This document shows, piece by piece, positions 44,223-52,583 of a stretch of 64,000 bases of DNA. The notes below the pieces were generated by a model. That model saw only the letters and a program-made list of their open reading frames with translations, was not told the DNA's origin and searched no databases. The position numbers were made by a program, and so were the translations under genes. Each line of letters begins with the position of its first letter. Position 1 is the first letter of the stretch. Origin of the DNA: Luteibacter sp. Sphag1AF (GTDB lineage Bacteria > Pseudomonadota > Gammaproteobacteria > Xanthomonadales > Rhodanobacteraceae); NCBI RefSeq assembly GCF_014192715.1, contig NZ_JACHYH010000005.1:186001-250000 (forward strand), written 5' to 3'.

Positions 44223-45698
44223 TTACTGACGCAGGCCGAAATCTTCGGCCAGCACGCCCTTGTCGTAACCCACTGACTTGAACAGGTAGGCCCGTGACTC
44301 TTCCGTAGCGCGATGCAGCTTCGCCATGTCCAGGCCAACCAGCTTGCCGCCGTGCTTGCGTACGCGTCCACCGATGATGACGGTCTCCACGTTGCTGCGT
44401 TCAGCGGCACCGACCACGGTGCCCAGGGCATTGTTCGACGGGTACAGATTGATGTCGTTCGTGTTGATGAGGACCAGGTCGGCTTGCTTGCCTTCGGTCA
44501 GGCTGCCGGTGATCTTGTCCAGATGCGCCACTGCTGCGCCGTTGATCGTGGCCGCCTCAAGCAACTCGCGCATGCGCACGGGCGCTGGCGCATGCGGATC
44601 TTTCGCCACACGCTGTGCCTGTCCCGCGCTGCGCTGCAGATAGAGCGCGGCCCGCATTTCGGCAAACATGTCGCCGGAGTAGGCGCTTTCATTGTCCACA
44701 CTGAAGCCGGGTTTGATGCCGTGATCAATGGCCGCCTGATAGCCGAACATGCCGCCGCCCAGCGCCCAGTGGGTATCCGAGCGCGGGCATACGTCTACCT
44801 GGACGCCTGCCTTGCGGATGATCTGCCAGGCCTCTTCGGTAAGGTCGGTGCAATGATTGAAAATGTTGTCCGGGCCCAGCAGGCCATCGCGCAGGAAGGC
44901 GGGCAGCATGGCGGACATTTCCTTGCCGAAGAACTCCGTCACCAGCGGCAAGCCCAGCTTGCGGCCAACGGCCCACTGGTCGCGGTCTGGTGACGTCATC
45001 ATGGCCATCGTCAGCAAGCCATCTTTTCCGCTGAAGCGTTCGGCTTTCAGCTTTGCCAGATCGTCGTACCAGCGATCCTTGTCCCAGCTGCCTGCCAGGG
45101 GTGCACCCGGTGCGTGCACCGCGCGGATGCCTGCATCAGTCAACGCATCAACCGCCGAACGGGCGTGGTCCAGCGAGCGGCTGTTGTGGGAGTTGTCGAT
45201 GATGGTGGTGATGCCCGCATCAATCGCGCCGAGTGCGGTGATGAGGTTGCCCACGTACATGTCGCCCGGCCGGTACTTCGTGGCGAACGAACCGTGCGTG
45301 CCTGCGATGTAGTTCATCAGGTCGGCGGAGTTGGGGTTGATCCGTCGCAGCTGCCCTTCCCATGCGTGACGGTGTGTATCGACAAAGCCCGGGATGGCAA
45401 TGCGGCCACGCCCGTCGATCACATGCGCGCCCGGCGCGGTAATAGACCGGGAAATGCGGGAAATCTTCGAACCTTCAATGAGGATGTCGCCGCTTTCGAA
45501 GTCCCCGGTTTTCGAGTCCATGCTGAGAATCGTGGCGCCCTGAATCAGGATGGGGCGTCCATCGGTGGGCACGGAGGGCGTGGAGATGCCCCGATGGTCG
45601 GCGCCCGTGTCCTTGAAGAAAGACAGCGCGTTACCGGTGGCCATGGTGGCAGCAGCGGCGATGCTGCTGCTCAGGAACGAACGGCGGGTGAGTTTCAT
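44223..45698 (-). CDS. Tat-exported amidohydrolase of the TrzA/AtzB type
   Basis: 491 residues with a twin-arginine signal (KLTRRSFLSSSIAAAA). Metal-site motifs: GFVDTHRHAWEGQL (HxH), a later NHCTDLTEEAW, and FSVDNESAYSGDMF with the terminal Asp. The chlorohydrolase-type enzymes hydrolyse C-Cl or C-N bonds of cyclic compounds. Its stop is 3 bp from the LysR stop (convergent). Confidence 0.85.
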   Translation of the reverse strand: MKLTRRSFLSSSIAAAATMATGNALSFFKDTGADHRGISTPSVPTDGRPILIQGATILSMDSKTGDFESGDILIEGSKISRISRSITAPGAHVIDGRGRIAIPGFVDTHRHAWEGQLRRINPNSADLMNYIAGTHGSFATKYRPGDMYVGNLITALGAIDAGITTIIDNSHNSRSLDHARSAVDALTDAGIRAVHAPGAPLAGSWDKDRWYDDLAKLKAERFSGKDGLLTMAMMTSPDRDQWAVGRKLGLPLVTEFFGKEMSAMLPAFLRDGLLGPDNIFNHCTDLTEEAWQIIRKAGVQVDVCPRSDTHWALGGGMFGYQAAIDHGIKPGFSVDNESAYSGDMFAEMRAALYLQRSAGQAQRVAKDPHAPAPVRMRELLEAATINGAAVAHLDKITGSLTEGKQADLVLINTNDINLYPSNNALGTVVGAAERSNVETVIIGGRVRKHGGKLVGLDMAKLHRATEESRAYLFKSVGYDKGVLAEDFGLRQ

Positions 45699-45829
45699 GG
45701 GGTGCCTTCAGCTCGTCAGGACGCAGTCGAAATAGCTGCGATTCGGACGTTCAGTCTGGAGGGTGACCCCGCGCGGAACTATCGGCCGGCGTCTTCAGGG
45801 GCAATGAAGCGCGACATACATAATCCCGC

Positions 45830-46423
45830 TCAGGCCTGCTGCGGGGCGCTTGATCGCAGCGCTTTCAGCGCGAGGCTGACCAGGTCGCCGGCCGTGGGAT
45901 GGCTGTGGAAATGCAGCGCGTTGCCATAGGTCAGCTCCATCACCAGCGCGCCAAGCGACAGCGGATCGGTGGGTGCCTGACGTCCCTCGAAGATGGGCAT
46001 CAGCAGTGTGCCCACGGCCAGCCAGTTCTGATGAAAAAGCACCTCGTGGCGCTTGCCGAACGTGGCGTCAGCGCGCGCGCGGCGGATCATTTCGTAAAGG
46101 ATCAGGGGGGTATCCGGATCTTTGCGATGGTGATTGGCCCAGCTGGCCACCGCCTTGATGATGGCGTCCGGATCGGCAATGCCACTCAGTGCATGGCCGA
46201 GATCTTCGGCCTCTTCCACGCCCGTGTTCTCAAGCAGTTGCAGGAAGACATCTTCCTTGCTTTCGAAGTTGGAGTAGAACGCGCCCTTGGTAAACCCGGC
46301 ATGCTCGGCAATCCGGTCCACGGAGGCGCCACCGTATCCTTCCCGCGCAAAAACCGCGCGCGCAGACGCCAGGAGTTTGGATCGCGTCAGCGTGCGGCTT
46401 TCTTCGCGGGTCATCCGGGCCAT
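45830..46423 (-). CDS. TetR regulator of the efflux operon
   Basis: 197 residues; HTH at GASVDRIAEHAGFTKGAFYS with NFESKEDVF. It is the last gene of the leftward nodT-emrB-emrA-tetR unit (35 bp after emrA). It probably represses the operon through the palindrome at the nodT promoter 4.2 kb upstream, and thereby itself. Confidence 0.88.
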   Translation of the reverse strand: MARMTREESRTLTRSKLLASARAVFAREGYGGASVDRIAEHAGFTKGAFYSNFESKEDVFLQLLENTGVEEAEDLGHALSGIADPDAIIKAVASWANHHRKDPDTPLILYEMIRRARADATFGKRHEVLFHQNWLAVGTLLMPIFEGRQAPTDPLSLGALVMELTYGNALHFHSHPTAGDLVSLALKALRSSAPQQA

Positions 46424-46457
46424 CAGGCGTTCCTTCTCGGATTGTCGGGACCGGCAA

Positions 46458-47504
46458 TCATAGCGATTGCCCGGAAGGCGTGCTCACCGTGGGGATGGCC
46501 GACATGCCCACGCGAAGCTGCGCGGTGGCCGCCTGCTCCGGCTCCAGCGCGATCTTCACGGTCAGACGCTGGACGACCTTGGTGAAGTTGCCGGTGGCGT
46601 TGTCAGGCGCAAACGGCGCGAAGCTCACGCCCGTGGCCGGCGCGATGCTGGCCACATGACCACGCAGACTGACACCGGGCAGCGAGTCGATGCGGATATC
46701 CACGGCCTGCTTGGGGCGAATGCGCGCAAGCTGGGTTTCGCGAAAGTGCGCTTCTACATAAGTCTGGTGCAACGGCACCAGGGTCAACACGGGACTTCCC
46801 ACGTTGACGTACTGGCCCACCCGGATATCGCGCTGGCCGACTGTTCCATCCACAGGTGCAACAATGCGCGTGTACGACAGCCGCAGTTCGGCCTGATCCA
46901 GATTTGCCTGAGCGCGTTCCAGTTCGGCGGCGGCCTGGGCACGCTGGGCGGTGAGGATCAGTTGCTGCTTGGTGGCAGCACCCAGTGCGGCGCTATCCTT
47001 GCTCTGCGTGGCGCTCTGAATCTGTCGGTGCGCATCCGCCGCCTGCTCTTCCTGCGCCGTGCCCGAGCCGTCACTGGCCAGATTCTTGTAGCGCTTCGCA
47101 TTTTCCTCCGCAAGCCGAAGCGCAGCGCCATCCGCGCTGACCGTGGCGGCGGCCTGCGCAATGATGTTTTCCTGCTGCTCGCGCTGGGCATCGACGCTGA
47201 GCAGCGCGGCACTGGCCGAAGCAACACGCGCACGCGCTTCATTCACTGCGACCTTGAAGTCGCGGTCGTCAATGGTGGCAAGCAGTTCGCCCTGCGCCAC
47301 GCGCTCATTGTCCTCGACCAGCACCTCGTCGATCACGCCGGCAACGCGCGGCGAAAGACGCGTCCAGTCGGCGGTGACGTAAGCATCGTCCGTGGTTTGC
47401 GATGATGCACGACTTTCGTCGTGCGACCAGAAATAAAGAACACCGGCAATGGCCGCAGCCAGGGCGACGGCGCTGCCGATCATGACGTGGCGGGGAATGG
47501 ACAC
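46458..47504 (-). CDS. emrA: EmrA/HlyD-type membrane fusion protein
   Basis: 348 residues: an N-terminal membrane anchor (GSAVALAAAIAGVLYFW), a lipoyl half-motif (RVAGVIDEVLVEDNERVAQG), a long alpha-helical hairpin, the second half (YTRIVAPVDGTVGQRDIRVG) and a beta-barrel end. It connects the inner-membrane pump to the outer-membrane channel. 9 bp behind emrB. Confidence 0.9.
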   Translation of the reverse strand: MSIPRHVMIGSAVALAAAIAGVLYFWSHDESRASSQTTDDAYVTADWTRLSPRVAGVIDEVLVEDNERVAQGELLATIDDRDFKVAVNEARARVASASAALLSVDAQREQQENIIAQAAATVSADGAALRLAEENAKRYKNLASDGSGTAQEEQAADAHRQIQSATQSKDSAALGAATKQQLILTAQRAQAAAELERAQANLDQAELRLSYTRIVAPVDGTVGQRDIRVGQYVNVGSPVLTLVPLHQTYVEAHFRETQLARIRPKQAVDIRIDSLPGVSLRGHVASIAPATGVSFAPFAPDNATGNFTKVVQRLTVKIALEPEQAATAQLRVGMSAIPTVSTPSGQSL

Positions 47505-47513
47505 GGGGACACC

Positions 47514-49058
47514 TTAAGAGTTGGATTTCAAAATGACGGGCGGCCGCATTCTCTGAAGACAGAGCACGGCAGGAATGAGGACAAGCGCCGCAGCGCCCAG
47601 CAGGCGAAAAAGGTCGGCGATGGACAGCACGAGCGCCTGCTCACCGATGGCGTGCGCAAGATGCGCCATCGGCTCATCGACGGGGGCCGCAGAGCGTCCC
47701 AGTTGATCGACCAGCGCATGGTTGTGGAAGTGCTCGCGGGAAATCAGGAGGCGTGTGACCAGCGTGCTTCCGATCAACGTGCCCAGCGCGCGCAACATGT
47801 TGATGATGCCGGAGACAAATGGCCCTTCCATGGGCTGTACCACGCTGGTTGCCAGAAACAGCATCGAGACGACTGCCATGGGCTGGCCGATGGCGTGAAG
47901 TGCCTGCACGAAGGTAAATTCCGCAACCATCCATTCGGATGTGATCTGGCTTCCAAGGAAGCAGGCCATGGCGATGGCGGCCAAACCCAGCGCGAACACC
48001 TTGCGCGCATCGACCCACTGCTTGTAGAGCAGGAACGATACCGCCGGTCCCAGAATCAGCTGCGGCAGGGCAAGCTGCAAACCGATGGCGTCGATGTACT
48101 GCGCACGAAAATGCCAGCGCTCGATGAGGTAGTCCGAAGGCAATAGCGAGCCGGACAGAAGCACGATCAGCAGGCATACGAAAATGGCGAATCCCAGCCC
48201 CAGGTTGCGCCGCCTCAGCAACTGAAGTCGCATGAAGGGCAATGGGTGGAACCATTCGCTGACCAGGAACACGGCAAGCATCGGCACGGCAACACACGCC
48301 GCCGTGCGGATGAACGGGCTGTGCCACCAGTCAAGCCGTTCGCCCTGACCCAGGACGATGGCGGCCAGCACGAGCCCCACCGTACCGGTGACCAGGCCCA
48401 GCAGGTTGATCTGGCCGAAGCGTTCGAGGCGCACGGGGTCCTGCGGAATGCCCCATGCCACGCCAATCATCGACAACACGGCCAACGGCACCACTTGCAG
48501 ATAGATCAGCGACGGCATGTGCAAGGTGTCGATCCACAGGGCAGACAGCCACGCCGCGAGGTTCGGCGAAAATGTCGCCGTCAGGGCGTAAAGGCTCAGC
48601 CCGTACAGACGCAACGACAACGGAAAGAAACGCAGTGCCGCAGCCATCAGCACGGGAATCAGCAAGCCGCCGAAGAAGCCCTGCAGGCCACGCAGCGCAA
48701 GCAGCCACGGCCAGCTCTGCACGGCAGGAAGCATCAGCGCGATGCCGGCAAACACCCCCATCACCACCAGATGAAAACGACGGAACGAAAACGTGCCGGC
48801 GAACCACGCCGACAGCGGCATGGCCGCAAGCTCGAACGCCGAATAGATAACGGTTAGCCATGAGCCATCGTCCACGCTCAGGCCCAGCGAGCCACGCACG
48901 TCGATCAGCGCAATGGCACCTACGCGTCCGTTGATGCCGGACGTGATGGCCGCGAGCAGCACGCCCAGAATCCCCACGAGCAGCCGCAGATTGAACGCGT
49001 GTGCGACCGGCGCGCTTACGGGCGGAGCCGATGCCTGCATCGTCAGGGCTTGCATCAC
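47514..49058 (-). CDS. emrB: EmrB-type MFS drug efflux pump (DHA2)
   Basis: 514 residues with ~14 membrane helices, the DHA2 size. The start overlaps the nodT stop (ATGA). Exports hydrophobic toxins in exchange for protons, in complex with EmrA and the NodT channel. Confidence 0.9.
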   Translation of the reverse strand: MMQALTMQASAPPVSAPVAHAFNLRLLVGILGVLLAAITSGINGRVGAIALIDVRGSLGLSVDDGSWLTVIYSAFELAAMPLSAWFAGTFSFRRFHLVVMGVFAGIALMLPAVQSWPWLLALRGLQGFFGGLLIPVLMAAALRFFPLSLRLYGLSLYALTATFSPNLAAWLSALWIDTLHMPSLIYLQVVPLAVLSMIGVAWGIPQDPVRLERFGQINLLGLVTGTVGLVLAAIVLGQGERLDWWHSPFIRTAACVAVPMLAVFLVSEWFHPLPFMRLQLLRRRNLGLGFAIFVCLLIVLLSGSLLPSDYLIERWHFRAQYIDAIGLQLALPQLILGPAVSFLLYKQWVDARKVFALGLAAIAMACFLGSQITSEWMVAEFTFVQALHAIGQPMAVVSMLFLATSVVQPMEGPFVSGIINMLRALGTLIGSTLVTRLLISREHFHNHALVDQLGRSAAPVDEPMAHLAHAIGEQALVLSIADLFRLLGAAALVLIPAVLCLQRMRPPVILKSNS

Positions 49059-50575
49059 AGCGCCGCCTGAGTGCTTGCGGGTGATTCCCAGCCGCCGCCC
49101 AGTGACTTGTACAGCCCGACCATCGACAGCGCCATGTCGACGCTGCCCTGAGTCAGGGCGCGTTGATTGTTCAGAAGGTCACGCTGCGCTACCAGTACGG
49201 TCAGGTAGTCAGCCGCGCCTTCCTGGTAACGACGCTGCGCGGTGTTGTATGCCACGCGGCTCTGGGTCACGGCCTCGCGCAGGTACGCTTCCTGTCGTTG
49301 CGTTGTGTCGAAACGGGTCATCGCGTCGTCCACTTCGTGCCAGGCGCGAAGCACCGTGAGCTGGAATACAACCGCCGCTTCCTGCTGGTGCGCCTTCGTC
49401 AGCGCCAGAGTGCCCTTCAGCCTCCCGCCCTGAAACAGCGGGATATTCATGACTGGACCCAGCGCGAACTGGCGCGATCCCCATTGATCGGCACCACTGA
49501 AATTCAGCGACTGAAAGCCGAAGCTGCCGGTGAGCGTGAGGCTCGGATAGAAGTCTGCCTCGGCCATGCCGATGGCTGCTGTCGCCGCATGCAGATTCGC
49601 CTCAGCAGCAAGAATGTCCGGGCGGCGATGAGCCAGCGTGGACGGGAGGCCGACGGGCACGCGTGCAGGGGGGGCAGGGATATCGTGCTCCGCGCGCAAC
49701 TCGTCATTGAGGCTGCCAGGTGCCTGTCCCAGCAGCAACGCCAGTGCGTTCATCTGCTCCGCAAGTTGTGCATCCAGCGCGGGCAATGTTGCTTCAATGG
49801 ACGCCAGTTGCGCCGCGGCGCTGGCTGCATCGAAGCGCGTACTGACGCCATGTGCTTCGCGGCTCTTCGCAAGAACGAGCGTGTGCGCAGCCACATCGCG
49901 ATTCTGCCGGGTCACTTCCAGCAACGACTGCACGCCGCGCATGGTGAGGTACGTGCGGGCGATTTCCGCCGCGAGCGAAACCCGCGCGGCCTCCACATCG
50001 TACTGATTGGCCTGGTAGCTGGCCCGGGCGGCCTCCTTGCTGCGGCGGGCACGCCCCCACAGATCAAGCTCCCAGCTTGCATCCATGCCCGCTTGCCACA
50101 CATCAAACGGCGCAGAACCGCTCTTGCCGGGCATGCTTGCCGTGCCGAACGGATCGTTGCCACTGGCCGCGTTTGCGTCCGGAGTGGATGCCGTGCCGCT
50201 CAGCTTCATGATGCCGTTGGGGCTGGAACGTTCGCGCAACTTCGACGCACCCGCACTGATGCGCGGCAATCCATCAGCACCCGCCACGGTCAATCGTGCC
50301 CTGCCCTGCGCGACACGCGCGACGGCCATCTGCAAGTCGAGGTTCTGACTGTAGGCGCGGTGTTCCAGCGAACTGAGCAACGGGTCGCCGAACATGTCCC
50401 ACCAGTCGGCTGTCACGTCGTCTCCAACGCGTGCGCTGGGCAGACCGGCGGCGCTCGCGAAGGTATCAACGGGCGGCGTGACGGCGGGACGTACGAAATC
50501 CGGGCCCAATGTGCAGCCAAAAAGGCTGACCGAGGCGACCAGAGAAAGGAAGCGGACAAACGGATTGACGCGCAT
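49055..50575 (-). CDS. NodT/OprM-type outer-membrane efflux lipoprotein
   Basis: 506 residues from ATG 50575 (an in-frame start at 50608 is less likely). Lipobox LVASVSLFGC gives a lipidated Cys; LGPDFVRPAVTPPVDTF is the family's usual N-terminus. Two outer-membrane efflux repeats follow, with the DLWGRARRSKEAARASY and PDILAAEANLHAATAAIGMA blocks. Outer-membrane channel of the tripartite pump and first gene of the operon. Confidence 0.92.
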   Translation of the reverse strand: MRVNPFVRFLSLVASVSLFGCTLGPDFVRPAVTPPVDTFASAAGLPSARVGDDVTADWWDMFGDPLLSSLEHRAYSQNLDLQMAVARVAQGRARLTVAGADGLPRISAGASKLRERSSPNGIMKLSGTASTPDANAASGNDPFGTASMPGKSGSAPFDVWQAGMDASWELDLWGRARRSKEAARASYQANQYDVEAARVSLAAEIARTYLTMRGVQSLLEVTRQNRDVAAHTLVLAKSREAHGVSTRFDAASAAAQLASIEATLPALDAQLAEQMNALALLLGQAPGSLNDELRAEHDIPAPPARVPVGLPSTLAHRRPDILAAEANLHAATAAIGMAEADFYPSLTLTGSFGFQSLNFSGADQWGSRQFALGPVMNIPLFQGGRLKGTLALTKAHQQEAAVVFQLTVLRAWHEVDDAMTRFDTTQRQEAYLREAVTQSRVAYNTAQRRYQEGAADYLTVLVAQRDLLNNQRALTQGSVDMALSMVGLYKSLGGGWESPASTQAAL

Positions 50576-50618
50576 GGGAAGCGGACCTGCAGCCTTCTGA
50601 TTTCGCATACCTTACAGT

Positions 50619-50646
50619 ATTTGAATACCGCACGGTATATTCAAAT
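50619..50646. promoter_or_regulatory. palindromic operator upstream of nodT
   Basis: Near-perfect inverted repeat: left arm ATTTGAATA (50619-50627), right arm TATTCAAAT (50638-50646), with CCGCACGGTA between, itself palindromic around the centre (TACCG/CGGTA). It lies 44 bp before the nodT start and is the likely TetR site. Confidence 0.8.
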
Positions 50647-50869
50647 CGTCGGATGGGCAGCGGCGGACTTGCGGCCAAAAGCGCTCGCAGACCGCATGCG
50701 GCCTCACTTTTTTCCCCATTGTGTACCCAGCGCTTCAGAAGGCATGTACGGCACAGGCGATTGTTGGGGCCCCGCCCCCGGCCTAACGTTTCACCGCGAC
50801 GGACAGCCGGTGTGACGCGATATATCCGGTGACCGCCCCCTTCATATCAACGATCACCCGGAGTCATCC

Positions 50870-51589
50870 ATGACCGCTTCACTTGCTGGCAAAACCGTCC
50901 TTGTTGTCGGAGGCACGTCGGGCATGGGCTATGCCCTCGCCGAAAAAGCAGCCGCCGCAGGCGCCAACGTTCACATCGTCGGCCGCTCAGTGGCCCGCCT
51001 CACCGAGGCGAAGTACTCCATCACCGGCAACGTGACCATTCACGCCGTGGACCTGCGCAATGAATCGGAAGTGGTTGCCCTTGCGCGCACGGTGGCGCGT
51101 GTCGACCACCTGGTGACCACGGCCGCCGACAACATCTTCAAGCCGTTCGTCGAGTTGTCCAATGAGGACATCGAGGCCATGCTGACCACGAAGCTGTGGG
51201 GCGCCATCTATCTCATCCGTCACTTTGCCAAACGCATCTCGCCCGAAGGGTCGATCACGCTGTTTGGTGGCGCGGCTGCGCTGAAGGGGTCGCCGGGTGC
51301 ATCCATTGTGGCCGCGCTCAATGCCAGCATGGACGGACTTGCACGCACGCTTGCGCTGGAACTCGCGCCCATTCGCGTGAATACGCTGTCGCCCGGCGTG
51401 GTCGATACGCCGGCCTGGGACTTCCTGCCCACGAATGATCGCGCGGCAGTGCTGGGTTCTATCGGTTCGTCGCTGCCGCGCGGTCGCGTGGGCACCGCAG
51501 AGGAACTTGCCCAGGCGGCGTTCTTCCTCATGACCAACGGCTTTACCACGGGCACGGTGCTTCAGGTGGACGGCGGAGCCAACGCCTGA
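50870..51589 (+). CDS. SDR-family protein lacking the usual Tyr/Lys pair
   Basis: 239 residues with the SDR nucleotide fold (VLVVGGTSGMGYALAEKA), strand-4 AADNIFKPF and LSPGVVDTPAWDF. At the place of YxxxK the sequence is VAALN (in GASIVAALNASMDGLAR), so both catalytic residues are missing. Several annotated SDRs share this, so it is a divergent subfamily rather than a broken gene. The reaction, if any, is unknown. Confidence 0.83.
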   Translation: MTASLAGKTVLVVGGTSGMGYALAEKAAAAGANVHIVGRSVARLTEAKYSITGNVTIHAVDLRNESEVVALARTVARVDHLVTTAADNIFKPFVELSNEDIEAMLTTKLWGAIYLIRHFAKRISPEGSITLFGGAAALKGSPGASIVAALNASMDGLARTLALELAPIRVNTLSPGVVDTPAWDFLPTNDRAAVLGSIGSSLPRGRVGTAEELAQAAFFLMTNGFTTGTVLQVDGGANA

Positions 51590-51601
51590 GGCATCACTGA
51601 T

Positions 51602-51655
51602 ATCGCGACCGAGCCCGCTTCCACAGGGCAGTGTGGGAGCGGGCTCGGTCGCGAT
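51602..51655. repeat. REP-like long inverted repeat / bidirectional terminator
   Basis: 24-bp arms (51602-51625 and 51632-51655), with one G-T mismatch by my reading, around a GGGCAG loop; the right arm begins TGTGGGAGCGGGCTCGGTCG. It lies between convergent genes. TGTGGGAGCGGG-type hairpins are dispersed extragenic palindromes in pseudomonads and relatives. Confidence 0.75.
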
Positions 51656-51669
51656 GGGGGCAAGCATAG

Positions 51670-52485
51670 TCACCCGCCCCGCTCAACAAAAAATCGCCCC
51701 GGCGTACTGCCGAAGCCGCGCCGGAACATCGCAATGAAATTACTCGGCGTGGCATAGCCCAGGGCGTCGGCGATCTCGGCGACGGGCACGCCTTGCGCAA
51801 GCATCTCCAGCGCGTGGGTCAGGCGGGCCTGCTGGCGCCACTGGGCGAAACTCAGCGCCGTTTCCGCCGCGAACAGGCGGCTCAACGTGCGCGACGAAAG
51901 CCCCGCCCACTCGGCCCATTGCTCCAGCGTGCGCGAGTCATTCGGCTGTCTCAGCACCGCGTTGGCGATACGCAACAGGCGGCGGTCCACAGGCATGGGC
52001 AGATGCAGCGCCTCGTGCGGTGCATGGCGGATTTCTTCCAACAACACCGCAGCCATGCGTTTCTGTGCCGTGCTCAATTCATCCAGATCCGACCAGGACA
52101 CTGCTCTGCGGACCAGCGCAAGCATGAGTTCGTTGACGCCGATCACGCATGGCCGCTTCGGCAAGGGACGGCAGGCACGCGGAGCAATCAGCAGGCTCCA
52201 TCCGCCCATCACGCCCGTGACGCTGATCTTGTGCGGCTCGCCGGGTGGTATCCAGCCGGCGCGATGCGGCGGCAGCAACCACGACCCCTGCCTTGTGCGC
52301 ACGTGCATCAGACCGCTTTCAACGCAGAACACTTGCCCGCGCACATGGTGGTGCCAGTCGATCTCGCGGGTGCCCAGCCGAAAATCACCGCCGTCGGCCG
52401 CGTCGCCGCGAACCGCGATCAGCCCGGGGCCTTCTGTACGCTCGCTGTGGTCAATGGGTTTGGTTGAAACCCGTCGTTTCGTCAT
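51670..52485 (-). CDS. AraC-family regulator with cupin sensor
   Basis: 271 residues: N-terminal cupin (WHHHVRGQVFCVESGLMHVR) and C-terminal double HTH (WAEWAGLSSRTLSRLFAAET; IADALGYATPSNFIAMFRRG). Divergent from the flavin monooxygenase 98 bp away, which it probably regulates. Confidence 0.9.
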   Translation of the reverse strand: MTKRRVSTKPIDHSERTEGPGLIAVRGDAADGGDFRLGTREIDWHHHVRGQVFCVESGLMHVRTRQGSWLLPPHRAGWIPPGEPHKISVTGVMGGWSLLIAPRACRPLPKRPCVIGVNELMLALVRRAVSWSDLDELSTAQKRMAAVLLEEIRHAPHEALHLPMPVDRRLLRIANAVLRQPNDSRTLEQWAEWAGLSSRTLSRLFAAETALSFAQWRQQARLTHALEMLAQGVPVAEIADALGYATPSNFIAMFRRGFGSTPGRFFVERGG

Positions 52486-52583
52486 GGCCGAATCGCATTA
52501 TTTCTTGTCTATATAACGTTATCGTGTTTTCCGCCTCTGGCCCAGCATGGCCAGCATCCGCCATCCACACCCTGAGGCTCCCC

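Noticed and set aside
49163-50815. A 550-codon plus-strand frame opposite nodT
   Set aside because: Antisense to a full-length outer-membrane channel with lipobox; composition is typical of a shadow frame.
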